Shown here one piece after another: positions 8,725 through 16,999 of a DNA stretch of 64,000 bases. Numbering within the stretch: position 1 is the stretch's first letter; the number at the start of each line of letters is the position of its first letter. The position numbers and the translations under genes are program-made. The stretch spans positions 496,001-560,000 of the forward strand of contig NZ_JAHWXY010000001.1 of assembly GCF_024281235.1 (NCBI RefSeq). Direction: 5' to 3'. Source of the DNA: Shinella daejeonensis (GTDB lineage Bacteria > Pseudomonadota > Alphaproteobacteria > Rhizobiales > Rhizobiaceae). The notes under the pieces were generated by a model. The model saw nothing but the letters and a program-made list of their open reading frames with translations, was not told where the DNA came from and did no database searches.

Positions 8725-9639
8725 ATGACGGCGACGGCGCTTGCCGCCGAAACGTCCCCCGACCGGCCAGGCCGGCGGGCCTGGAGGCGCAGCGAGGAAG
8801 CGCGCGGCCTCGCCATGATCTCGCCGACCTTCCTCTACGCGCTGGCGCTGCTGCTGTTGCCGGTGCTGGTCGTCGTCACCTACAGCTTCTGGACGCAGGA
8901 TTATCTGGAGATCGACCGCACCTTCACGCTGGAGAATTACCGCCAGGCGCTGAGCGAGCCGATCTATCGCGATCTCTTCCTGCGCTCCCTATGGATTTCC
9001 CTCGCCGTCAGCGTCGCGACCGTGGTCTTTTCCTATCCCGTCGCCTGGTTCATCTCGTTCCACGGCGGCGTGCACAGGAACCTCTGGCTGTTTCTCGTCA
9101 CCATTCCCTGCTGGACGAGCTACCTGCTGCGCGTCATGTCGTGGAAGGTCATCCTCGGTTATGGCGGCGTGCTGAACACCGGGCTGATCAATCTCGGCGT
9201 CATCGACGCGCCGCTCACCTCGCTTCTCTACAATTCGAACGCCGTCGTCATCACGCTGGTCCATAGCTGGGCGGCCTTCGCCATCCTGCCGATCTACGTT
9301 TCGCTACAGAAGATCGACCGCAGCCTGATCGAGGCGGCGCGCGACCTCGGCGACAGCCGCCTGCGCGCCTTCTTGCGCATCACGCTGCCCCTGTCGCTAC
9401 CCGGCGTCATCTCGGCCTTCCTGATCGTCATGATCCCGACGGTCGGCGACTATGTGACGCCGCGCCTCGTCGGCGGCAAGGACGGCATGATGATCGCCAA
9501 CGCCATCCAGGCGCAATTCGGCAAGGCGGCAAACTGGCCGCTCGGCGCGGCCCTTTCCGTCACCACCATGGTGCTCGTCTCGCTGTCCGCCGCGGCCGTG
9601 GTGCTGGCGTTGCGCTTCGCCTTGGGGAGGATGAAATGA
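8725..9639 (+). CDS. ABC transporter permease, PotB-like
   Basis: This is a 304-residue inner-membrane permease of the polyamine/opine/iron-type (PotB) group with about six membrane segments, beginning at ISPTFLYALALLLLPVLVVVTYSF. The EAA loop EAARDLGDSRLRAFLRITLPLSLPG (about residues 203-227), which contacts the ATPase, is intact. The ATG at 8725 follows GGAGG with correct spacing; the frame is open to 8602 but without a ribosome site. It overlaps the next permease by 4 bp (ATGA). It is the first gene of a permease-permease-ATPase operon whose binding protein is encoded separately on the other strand. Confidence 0.92.
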   Translation: MTATALAAETSPDRPGRRAWRRSEEARGLAMISPTFLYALALLLLPVLVVVTYSFWTQDYLEIDRTFTLENYRQALSEPIYRDLFLRSLWISLAVSVATVVFSYPVAWFISFHGGVHRNLWLFLVTIPCWTSYLLRVMSWKVILGYGGVLNTGLINLGVIDAPLTSLLYNSNAVVITLVHSWAAFAILPIYVSLQKIDRSLIEAARDLGDSRLRAFLRITLPLSLPGVISAFLIVMIPTVGDYVTPRLVGGKDGMMIANAIQAQFGKAANWPLGAALSVTTMVLVSLSAAAVVLALRFALGRMK

Positions 9640-10469
9640 GTTTCCTGACGCAACGCCTGCGTTTCCTGCCCTGGCTGCCGGCCTATATGGCGGTCTATTT
9701 CCTCTTCCTCTATCTGCCGATCCTGCTGCTGCCGGTCTTTTCCTTCAACGATGCCGCGACGACGACCTTTCCCCTGACGGGCTTCACCACCAAATGGTAC
9801 GCTTCGCTTGCCGGCAACACCGCCATGCTGGAGGCGGCGCGCAACAGCCTTGTCGTCGGCGTCTGCGTCGCCTTGCTGTCCACCGTCCTCGGCATCTGCG
9901 CCGCCCGCGCCATCACGCGCTACCGCTTCCGGGGCCAGAAGGCCGCCGCCGGCCTCATCATGTCGCCGCTGTTCCTGCCGGAAATCATCGTCGCGGTCTC
10001 GCTGCTGATGATCGTGCTGGCGATCGGCCTGGAACTGTCGCTGATCACCGTGATCCTCGGCCAGACGGTCTTTTGCGTGCCCTACGCCATGTCCGTGCTC
10101 GTTTCCGGCTTCGAGGGCTTCGACCGCAGCCTGGAGGAAGCCTCCTACGATCTCGGCGAGACGGCGTTCGGCACCTTCCGCCGTGTCACGCTGCCGGTCG
10201 TGGCGCCGGCCATCGTCTCCAGCCTGCTCGTCACCTTCACTATTTCGCTGGATGAATTCATCCTGGCCTTCTTCCTTGCCGGCACATCGCCGACCTTGCC
10301 GCTCTATATCTGGGGCCAGTTGCGCTTTCCGGCGAAACTGCCCGCCGTGCTGGCGCTCGGCACCATCATGATCGTCCTGTCCATTGTCATGCTTACGCTC
10401 GCCGAAACCCTGCGCCGGCGCGCCGAACGGCGCACGCGCATGGCGTCCGCGCCGCCCCAGGAGGCCTGA
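9636..10469 (+). CDS. ABC transporter permease, PotC-like
   Basis: This 277-residue inner-membrane permease pairs with the preceding PotB-like subunit. It has about six membrane segments and an EAA loop EEASYDLGETAFGTFRRVTLPVVAP (about residues 168-192). The start overlaps the previous stop by 4 bp, and its own stop abuts the ATG of the ATPase gene, so translation is probably coupled through the operon. Confidence 0.92.
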   Translation: MSFLTQRLRFLPWLPAYMAVYFLFLYLPILLLPVFSFNDAATTTFPLTGFTTKWYASLAGNTAMLEAARNSLVVGVCVALLSTVLGICAARAITRYRFRGQKAAAGLIMSPLFLPEIIVAVSLLMIVLAIGLELSLITVILGQTVFCVPYAMSVLVSGFEGFDRSLEEASYDLGETAFGTFRRVTLPVVAPAIVSSLLVTFTISLDEFILAFFLAGTSPTLPLYIWGQLRFPAKLPAVLALGTIMIVLSIVMLTLAETLRRRAERRTRMASAPPQEA

Positions 10470-11579
10470 ATGACCGATCGCACCATGATCCGCATCGACG
10501 CCGTGTCGAAGTTCTACGGCATCTACAAGGCGCTGGACGCCGTCTCCCTGACCATCGGCGAAGGCGAATTCTTTTCGCTGCTCGGCCCTTCCGGCTGCGG
10601 CAAGACCACGCTGCTGCGATCCATCGCCGGCTTCGAGACGCCGACGAGCGGCGAGATCCATATCGACGGCGTACCGTCGGTCATGCTGCCGCCGAACCGC
10701 CGCCCGACCAATATGGTGTTCCAGAGCTACGCCATCTTCCCTCATCTCGACGTCGCCGAAAACGTCGCCTACGGCCTGAAACGGCTGCGGCTTTCGCGGG
10801 AAGACGAGGCAAGGCGGGTGGGGGATGCACTCGAACAGGTGCGCCTCGCGGGCCTTGGAAAACGCCAGGCGCACGAATTGTCGGGCGGCCAGCGCCAGCG
10901 CGTGGCGCTGGCCCGCGCGCTCGTCATGCGGCCGAAGGTGCTGCTTCTCGACGAGCCCCTGTCGGCGCTCGACAAGAAACTGCGCGAGGAGATGCAGGTG
11001 GAATTGCGCCAATTGCAGAAGGCCGTCGGCATCACCTTCATTCTCGTCACCCACGATCAATACGAGGCGCTGGCGCTGTCGGACCGCATCGCGGTGATGT
11101 TCGGCGGAAAAATCGCCCAGGTCGCGACACCGAAGGAAATCTACCAGCATCCGCGCACCCGCAAGGTCGCCGACTTCCTCGGCGGCATGAACTTCCTGAG
11201 CGGCCGGATTCTCGGCGAACAGGCCGGCACCGTCTCCGTCGACGCCGCCCGCTTCGGCGCCGTCAACCTCGGCAAGCCGCCGGGGTTCACCGCCGCCGAC
11301 GGCCGCGTGACCCTCGGTATCCGTCCCGAGCGGCTACGGTTGCTGTGGGACGACGAGCGCGCCCCGCACGAACTTTCCGGCCGCCTCGAGAACCGCGCCT
11401 ATTTCGGTGAAGTCACCCATCTGTCCGTCGGCGTGGAGGGGCTGGAAGCCCCCCTGTCGATGGTGGAAACCAATAGCTACGGCGCGGACGACCTGCCCAT
11501 CGGGGCGGAAATCCGGCTTGCCTACGATCCCGACGCCTTCGTCCTTCTGGCGGAAGATCCGCCCGTCTCAAGAGTGTGA
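10470..11579 (+). CDS. ABC transporter ATP-binding protein, PotA-like
   Basis: This 369-residue ATPase energises the importer. Walker A is GPSGCGKTT near residue 37, the signature is [15 protein letters not shown], Walker B is VLLLDEPLSALD, and the switch His is in LVTHDQYEAL. A C-terminal TOBE-type domain from about residue 240 (LGIRPERLRLL) is typical for PotA/FbpC-type subunits and may serve regulation. It is the last gene of the transporter operon. Confidence 0.93.
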   Translation: MTDRTMIRIDAVSKFYGIYKALDAVSLTIGEGEFFSLLGPSGCGKTTLLRSIAGFETPTSGEIHIDGVPSVMLPPNRRPTNMVFQSYAIFPHLDVAENVAYGLKRLRLSREDEARRVGDALEQVRLAGLGKRQAHELSGGQRQRVALARALVMRPKVLLLDEPLSALDKKLREEMQVELRQLQKAVGITFILVTHDQYEALALSDRIAVMFGGKIAQVATPKEIYQHPRTRKVADFLGGMNFLSGRILGEQAGTVSVDAARFGAVNLGKPPGFTAADGRVTLGIRPERLRLLWDDERAPHELSGRLENRAYFGEVTHLSVGVEGLEAPLSMVETNSYGADDLPIGAEIRLAYDPDAFVLLAEDPPVSRV

Positions 11580-11580
11580 A

Positions 11581-11614
11581 GGCCGCCTTCTCCCCGCCGG
11601 AGGAGAAGACGGCC
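11581..11614. terminator. Hairpin between convergent genes
   Basis: An inverted repeat GGCCG-C-CTTCTCC / GGAGAAG-A-CGGCC directly follows the ATPase stop. There is no long T-tract, so it is either a weak intrinsic terminator or an RNA-stabilising 3' hairpin. Confidence 0.5.
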
Positions 11615-11658
11615 CGCAAGGGCGAAGGGATATCGGAGAAAGGTGGCCGCGCCGCCTG

Positions 11659-12741
11659 TCAGTACCCCGCCTTGATCTTCTCGAACTCCGCGATCATCTT
11701 CTGGCGCAGTTCTATCGGCATGGGCGACTGGAACAGCGTGTTGGCGACAAAGGCGTCGACATCGTCATAGCCTTTTTCGGCGAGAATCTCCGGTGCGACG
11801 GCGGCCATGCCCTTGGCGTTGGAATGGCCGTAGCCCCAGCTTTCCACCATATAGGCGGCGGCTTCCGGGTCGGTGATGGCGTTGAGATAGTCATAGGCGA
11901 GCGCCTCGCTGCCCTCCCCGTCCTTCAGCCGCACATAGCCGCAGACCCAGGTTGAAAGCCCCTCCGTCGTGCCCTTGTTCATGGCCACCGGGATATCGTC
12001 GGCCTGAAGCGTGGTGGCGGTCTCGTTCCACGCCCAGGCCAGATCGACCTCGCCGCTGCCCATCGCCTGGCTGAGATCGGTGTTGTCCGTCCAGTAGAGC
12101 CGCACGTTCTTGTGCACGGCACGCAGGAAATCCGACGCTTCGGCAAATTGCGCATCGGTCATCTGCGCCCAGTCCTTGAGCCCGATCGCCAGGCTCGCCA
12201 GCGCATAGGCGTCGTCCACATTGTCGCCGATCGACACCCGGTCCTTGAACTTCGGGTCCGCGAAGGCCTTGAGCGAGGTCACCTCTTCGGGCTGCACGGT
12301 ATCGGTGCGATAGGTCAGCACGGTATTGCCCCACTCGAACGGCAGGAACCAGGCCGTTCCGTCCTCCGAGGTCATCAGGTTCTTCATGCCGGAAATGCTC
12401 GGCAGGACATCAGCCCAATGGGTAAGCTTCGATGTATCCAGCGGCTCCAGCAATCCCGCCTCGCGCCATTTGACGACGCTCTGCGAGCAGGGGTGCGCAA
12501 GGTCCGCCTTGAAGCCGGAGCGCAATTTCTGGAATGCTTCCTCCTCATCGCCGAAAAAGCTGAAATCCGGCGAGCCGCCATGCTTTTCCGTATAGGCCGG
12601 GTGGAACGCCGGGTCCTCGTAGCCCGACCAGTCGAACACGGTCAGCGTATCGTCGGCAAGGACCGGAAGGGCGGTCCCCAGTGAAAGGAGCGCGGTCAAC
12701 GCCGCCATCGTGAAACGTCTTGCGATGATTGCTCTTGTCAT
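11659..12741 (-). CDS. ABC transporter periplasmic solute-binding protein, PotD-like
   Basis: This 360-residue protein begins with a signal peptide cut after about residue 29 (LPVLADDTL). The mature part opens with LTVFDWSGYEDPAFHPAYTEKHG, typical of the PotD/SBP_bac group that binds spermidine, putrescine or related amines. It supplies substrate to the PotB/PotC/PotA-like complex encoded just next to it on the opposite strand. It lies 30 bp downstream of the BetI-like repressor gene and is probably co-transcribed with it from operator 3. A GGAGGAGAA ribosome site precedes the ATG. Ligand is unknown. Confidence 0.92.
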   Translation of the reverse strand: MTRAIIARRFTMAALTALLSLGTALPVLADDTLTVFDWSGYEDPAFHPAYTEKHGGSPDFSFFGDEEEAFQKLRSGFKADLAHPCSQSVVKWREAGLLEPLDTSKLTHWADVLPSISGMKNLMTSEDGTAWFLPFEWGNTVLTYRTDTVQPEEVTSLKAFADPKFKDRVSIGDNVDDAYALASLAIGLKDWAQMTDAQFAEASDFLRAVHKNVRLYWTDNTDLSQAMGSGEVDLAWAWNETATTLQADDIPVAMNKGTTEGLSTWVCGYVRLKDGEGSEALAYDYLNAITDPEAAAYMVESWGYGHSNAKGMAAVAPEILAEKGYDDVDAFVANTLFQSPMPIELRQKMIAEFEKIKAGY

Positions 12742-12771
12742 GCCGTTCTCCTCCTCTTGTGCAGACCCGGT

Positions 12772-13497
12772 CTAGGGCGCGGCGGGTCCTTGCCGCGTCA
12801 GATGCCTCGGAAAAATATTGACGACAAACTCGATGGCCGCCTCCAGCGCCTTCTCGCGCGTGGTCCCGTCCCCCATCATCAGGCGAAGCCAGAGACCTTC
12901 GAGCAGGGCGCAAAGCGAGATCGCCATCGGCTCCGGCGCATAGCTGTATCCGCCCTCCGCCTTCAGTTCAGCGCAAAGCTGGATCACCGTCTCCTGATAT
13001 TTCACGTCGCGTGCACCGCATAGCGCCTGATAGGTTGGCCGGGATTTCGCCTCGCCCCAGAAGGCGCACCAGGCGGCAAGCTTGCGTTTCGTGCAGATAC
13101 GGCGGTCGAAATCGGCCTGCACCAGCGCCCAGAGGCGGCTTGCGGCGGAAGGACCGACCCGCTCCAGCGCGCCGCCCCAATGGTCCGCATATTCCTCCGC
13201 CATATATTGCAGCGTGGCGACGAGCAGGTTCTCCTTGCTCTCGAAATGAAAATTGACGATGCCGCGCGAAAGCCCCGCTCCGTCCGCGACGTCGGCAAGT
13301 GTGGTCTCGGAATAGCCGCGCTTGGCAAGCGAATCGATCGTCGCCTCGATGAGCTGCTGCCGCCGCGTCTCCTTGGAAGCCTTGCGCCCGCGCTTTTCGC
13401 CCTCGCCCGAAACCCGCTCCGCAGCCTTCATCGAAGCCTTGCCCGCCGTGCCTGCCCGCATCTTCGTCGCCGCCTTTCCGTCAGGGTCACGCAGCAT
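12772..13497 (-). CDS. TetR-family transcriptional repressor, BetI-like
   Basis: This 241-residue regulator has a Ser/Gly/Lys-rich N-terminal tail of about 40 residues, then a TetR HTH domain (RRQQLIEATIDSLAKRGY, then TLADVADGAGLSRGIVNFHF). The C-terminal part (LAAWCAFWGEAKSRPTYQAL, ALLEGLWLRLMMGD) matches the ligand domain of BetI, the choline-responsive repressor of betaine synthesis. Three copies of one TetR-type palindrome in this cluster fit it as operators, including one upstream of its own transcript. The start is uncertain: ATG 13497 has a weak ribosome site, and ATGs at 13461 and 13431 are alternatives. A quaternary or methylated amine effector is inferred from the BetI likeness. Confidence 0.88.
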   Translation of the reverse strand: MLRDPDGKAATKMRAGTAGKASMKAAERVSGEGEKRGRKASKETRRQQLIEATIDSLAKRGYSETTLADVADGAGLSRGIVNFHFESKENLLVATLQYMAEEYADHWGGALERVGPSAASRLWALVQADFDRRICTKRKLAAWCAFWGEAKSRPTYQALCGARDVKYQETVIQLCAELKAEGGYSYAPEPMAISLCALLEGLWLRLMMGDGTTREKALEAAIEFVVNIFPRHLTRQGPAAP

Positions 13498-13502
13498 CGC
13501 GA

Positions 13503-13658
13503 TCAGGATCCCGATCCGGCCGGCCCGCTGCCGCCGGGATAAGCGGAAGAAAACGGCCGGCCGTCAAGAACCTTCCGCAGCTTGAACCCGAAGGCGGCTG
13601 CGCGCGCCGCGACGGCCCGCCGCTGCCCTGCCGTATCCTGTCTGCCCGCCGTCGCCAT
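13503..13658 (-). CDS. Possible 51-residue leader ORF upstream of the BetI-like gene
   Basis: An ATG at 13658 follows a good AAGGAAAG ribosome site and opens a 51-residue basic, Ala/Gly-rich frame that stops 5 bp before the repressor ATG. Any transcript from operator 3 toward the repressor must contain it. I recognise no family, and high-GC DNA makes chance ORFs common, so it may be a non-coding leader. Confidence 0.25.
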   Translation of the reverse strand: MATAGRQDTAGQRRAVAARAAAFGFKLRKVLDGRPFSSAYPGGSGPAGSGS

Positions 13659-13742
13659 GACTTTCCTTCGCCTTCCGCCTCGTTGCGGCTCCGATACCTG
13701 AAAAAATTGTAGCGGATAATCAGCCCATTGCAATAACCTTGC

Positions 13743-13756
13743 TGAACGATCATTCA
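13743..13756. promoter_or_regulatory. TetR-type operator 3 (TGAATG-AT-CGTTCA on the minus strand)
   Basis: The plus-strand sequence is TGAACGATCATTCA; read on the minus strand it is TGAATGATCGTTCA, the same 6-2-6 pattern as operators 1 and 2. It lies 59 bp upstream of the first FAD oxidoreductase (plus) and upstream of the repressor and binding-protein genes (minus), so it can control both directions and give autoregulation. Confidence 0.75.
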
Positions 13757-13815
13757 GAATAACTGGACAACGTTTTGCTTTTGATGCAGCTTTTAGAAAC
13801 AAGGGAGGCATCGAT

Positions 13816-15435
13816 ATGCGGAAATTCGACGCGATTATCGTCGGCGGAGGACATAATGGGCTGGTGACCGCCTGCTATCTCCAGCGCGCCGGCCTCAATG
13901 TCGCGGTTCTGGAAAAGAACGGCTGGGTCGGCGGTGCGGCGACGAGCCGGGAGCTGACGCCCGGCTTCCTCTATTCGAACTGTTCCTACGTCTGCTCGCT
14001 CTTCCGGCCGGAGATCATGCGCGATCTCGAATTGCCGAAACACGGGCTCCAGGTCATCGCCTACGAGGGCGGCGCGGTCTTCACCCGCGATGGCGACTAT
14101 CTCGCCTCCTACCGCGACCACGACAGCCATCGCCGCGAGTTTTCCCGCTATTCGAAGCGCGACGCCGAAGCCTACGACCGTTACGCCCGCGACGTCACCC
14201 GGCAATGCCGTTTCATTCAGCCGCTGCTGATGCGGACGGCCCCCGACCCCTTCGGCTTCCGCCCGCGCGATATTTCCGAACTGCTCTATCTGGCGCGCAA
14301 GTTCGGCGAATTCGGCCCGCAGGAAATGGCGCAGACGCTGCGCTTCTGGACCATGTCGATTGCCGATTTCCTCGACGAATATTTCGAGACCGACGTGATC
14401 AAGGCCTATCTGGCGCTCTCGGGCATCATCGGCACGGCGCTGGGGCCGATGTCGCCGGGCACGGCCTATGTGCTGCTGCATCATTACATGGGCGAGGTGG
14501 ACGGTTCGGTCGGCGCCTGGGGCTATGCGCGCGGCGGCATGGGCGCCGTCACGCAGGCGCTTGCCCGCTCCTTCGAGGCCTCCGGCGGCACGATCCGCAC
14601 CGATGCCCCCGTGGACAGGATCCTGTCGCGGGGCGGCCGGACGAGCGGCGTCGTTCTGGAGGATGGAGAGGAAGTGCGCGCGCCGCTCGTCGTGTCCAAC
14701 GCCGATGTGAAGCGGACCTTCCTCGATCTCGTTTCCGAAAAGGACCTGCCGGGCGACTTCGTGCACCGCGTGAAGCATTTCAAGATGCGCGGCTCCTCCG
14801 GCAAGGTGAATATCGCCCTCGACAGCCTGCCGGAATTTCCCGCCCTGCCGGAGGGCTCGGCCTGTATTCGCGGCGACATGCATTTCACCGATTCCGTCGA
14901 ACGGATGGAACGCGCCTATGACGACTGGAAGGCCGGGCGCTGGTCGGCCGATCCCTTCCTCGACATGATGATCCCGACCACCATCGACCCGACCATGACG
15001 TCCCCCGGCAAGCATTTCATGAGCTGTTTCGTGCAATATTGCCCGCCGAAACTTGCAGGCCGCGAGTGGACGGACGCCGACCGTGACGCCTTCGCGGAAA
15101 CGGTGGTCAGCCAGATCGCCGAATATTCTCCCGGCTTCCGCGACCGCATCGTGCATATGGAGGTGCGAACCCCGCGCGAGATCGAACGCGAGGTCGGCAT
15201 CACGGAAGGCAATATCTTCCAGGGCGAACTGACGTTCGACCAGTTGCTGTTCAATCGGCCGGTGCCCGGCTATGCGCAATACCGCAGCCCCATCGCCGGC
15301 CTTTACATGTGCGGCTCCTCCACCCATCCGGGCGGCGGGGTCATGGGCGCGCCGGGCCGCAATGCGGCAATCGAGATCCTGCGCGATCTCAAGCGTCCCA
15401 CCGAACGGATGAGCAAAGCCCATGAAGTCGTCTGA
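13816..15435 (+). CDS. FAD-dependent oxidoreductase, phytoene desaturase/PYROXD2-like (first of pair)
   Basis: This 539-residue flavoprotein has an N-terminal dinucleotide-binding fold with GGGHNGLVTACYL (about residues 10-22) and ends with the second FAD-contact segment GLYMCGSSTHPGGGVMGAPGRNAA (about 495-518). The overall plan is that of the COG1233 carotenoid-desaturase or amine-oxidase-like family, whose bacterial members are mostly uncharacterised. It is the first gene of a four-gene operon, overlapping the second FAD gene by 14 bp. In this setting, oxidation of a C-N bond giving an imine or methylene group for the GcvT-like enzyme is a reasonable guess; a carotenoid role is unlikely because no other carotenoid genes are present. 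Confidence 0.88.
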   Translation: MRKFDAIIVGGGHNGLVTACYLQRAGLNVAVLEKNGWVGGAATSRELTPGFLYSNCSYVCSLFRPEIMRDLELPKHGLQVIAYEGGAVFTRDGDYLASYRDHDSHRREFSRYSKRDAEAYDRYARDVTRQCRFIQPLLMRTAPDPFGFRPRDISELLYLARKFGEFGPQEMAQTLRFWTMSIADFLDEYFETDVIKAYLALSGIIGTALGPMSPGTAYVLLHHYMGEVDGSVGAWGYARGGMGAVTQALARSFEASGGTIRTDAPVDRILSRGGRTSGVVLEDGEEVRAPLVVSNADVKRTFLDLVSEKDLPGDFVHRVKHFKMRGSSGKVNIALDSLPEFPALPEGSACIRGDMHFTDSVERMERAYDDWKAGRWSADPFLDMMIPTTIDPTMTSPGKHFMSCFVQYCPPKLAGREWTDADRDAFAETVVSQIAEYSPGFRDRIVHMEVRTPREIEREVGITEGNIFQGELTFDQLLFNRPVPGYAQYRSPIAGLYMCGSSTHPGGGVMGAPGRNAAIEILRDLKRPTERMSKAHEVV

Positions 15436-16999
15436 CACGTTGCAATCTTCCTATGACGTCATCGTCATCGGCGCCGGCCACAACGGGCTTGCCGCCGCTG
15501 CGAAACTGGCGAAAGCCGGCCGCAGCGTGCTCGTTCTCGAAGCGGCGGCGGAACCGGGCGGCGCGCTGGTCGGCCGGGAATTTTCGCCCGGCTACCGCTC
15601 CGCCGGCCTCGGCCATATCCTCAACCGGCTGGACGCCGAGGCCGCGCGGGATATCGGCCTCGACCTGGCCGTCGGCCGCAGCCTCGCCCCCACGACGGCC
15701 CTCGACGGTTCGGGACGCGCGGTGGTCCTGCGCGGCGCCTATGGCGAGGAGGTCGAGGGCGTGAGCGCCGCCGACGCCGACGCCTTTTACCGGCTGCGCA
15801 AGAAACTGATCTTCCAGGCCGCCGTGCTCAAGCGCTTCCTGCGCCGGCCACCGCCAAGGCTCGACGGGGTTTCGCCCGGCGACATCGCCGGCTTTGCCGC
15901 CGCCGGCCTCGGCCTTTTGCGCAAGGGGCGCGGAGAGGCGCGCGACTTCCTGCGCATGTTGCTGATGAATGTCGCCGACGTGGCCGACGAATATCTCGCC
16001 GACGACCGGCTGAAAGGGCTTCTGGCCTTCGACGCGACCCTCGGCATCCATCTCGGCCCCCGCTCGCCGACATCGCTTCTCGGGCTCTACTATCGCCTGA
16101 CGGGCGAGATATCCGGCAAGCCCGGCGGCCAGATCGTTCCCGAAGGCGGAATGGCGGCGCTCGCCCCGGCCTTTCGGCGGGCGGCGGAAAACGCCGGCGT
16201 GACGATCCGCTGCAACACGCCCGTCGCACGCGTCCTTGTCGACCGGGGGCGCGCCAGCGGCGTTTTGACGGAGGACGGAACGGAAATCGCCGCCACCGTC
16301 ATCGTCTCGGCGATCCATCCGCAGAAGACCTTCCTCGATCTGGTCGACCCCGCCGAAAGCGACACCGGTTTCATCCGGTCGATGCGCAATCTGCGCAGCC
16401 ATGGCAATGTCGCAAGGCTCGACCTCGCGCTCGACCGGTTGCCGACCTTCTCCGGCCTTCCCGCCGATGCGCGACACGGCCGCATCGTGCTTGTCCGCTC
16501 GATGGAGCAGGTGGAAACGGCCTTCAACCCGGCGAAATATGGAGAATTCTCCCCCGATCCGGTGATGGAGATCACCTTCCCGAGCCTTGCCGACCCTTCG
16601 CTGGCCCCGCCGGGCGGCTGCACGCTTTCGGCGCTCGTCCAATATGCCCCCTACCGCCTGAAACAGGGGTGGGAGAGCGGAAAGCCGGCGTTCCTGAAGA
16701 TCCTTCTCGACACGCTCGAACAGCACGCGCCCGGCATCGGCTGGTCCATCGCCGCCGCCGACCTGATGACGCCCGTCGATATCGAACGGGAATACAACCT
16801 GCCCGGCGGCCACTGGCACCACGGCGAGCTTCAGGCCGACCATCTTCTGGTCAACCGCCCGATCAACGCCGCCTCCCGCTACGCGACACCCGTCGAGGGG
16901 CTTTATCTCGCCAGCGCCGGCGCGCATCCGGGCGGCGGCATTTCCGCCCTGCCCGGCTGGAACGCCGCACGCCACATTCTCGCGGGAGCCACGCCATGA
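15422..16999 (+). CDS. FAD-dependent oxidoreductase, phytoene desaturase/PYROXD2-like (second of pair)
   Basis: This 525-residue flavoprotein is a diverged paralogue of the preceding gene. It has GAGHNGLAAAAKLAKAG near the N-terminus and a matching C-terminal GLYLASAGAHPGGGISALPG segment. Both FAD-contact regions are intact, so it should bind cofactor. Its start lies inside the previous gene (14-bp overlap) and its stop overlaps the next start (ATGA), which implies coupled translation and perhaps a heteromeric complex. Substrate is unknown. Confidence 0.88.
   Translation: MKSSDTLQSSYDVIVIGAGHNGLAAAAKLAKAGRSVLVLEAAAEPGGALVGREFSPGYRSAGLGHILNRLDAEAARDIGLDLAVGRSLAPTTALDGSGRAVVLRGAYGEEVEGVSAADADAFYRLRKKLIFQAAVLKRFLRRPPPRLDGVSPGDIAGFAAAGLGLLRKGRGEARDFLRMLLMNVADVADEYLADDRLKGLLAFDATLGIHLGPRSPTSLLGLYYRLTGEISGKPGGQIVPEGGMAALAPAFRRAAENAGVTIRCNTPVARVLVDRGRASGVLTEDGTEIAATVIVSAIHPQKTFLDLVDPAESDTGFIRSMRNLRSHGNVARLDLALDRLPTFSGLPADARHGRIVLVRSMEQVETAFNPAKYGEFSPDPVMEITFPSLADPSLAPPGGCTLSALVQYAPYRLKQGWESGKPAFLKILLDTLEQHAPGIGWSIAAADLMTPVDIEREYNLPGGHWHHGELQADHLLVNRPINAASRYATPVEGLYLASAGAHPGGGISALPGWNAARHILAGATP

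Noticed and set aside
9450-11150. Large minus-strand frame opposite the PotC/PotA-like genes
   Set aside because: Antisense shadow of two motif-complete ABC genes; its product is His/Asp/Arg/Gln-rich without domains.
16669-16995. N-terminal extension of the GcvT-like protein
   Set aside because: It is the frame-shifted 3' part of the second FAD gene; the ATGA overlap at 16996 marks the true start.
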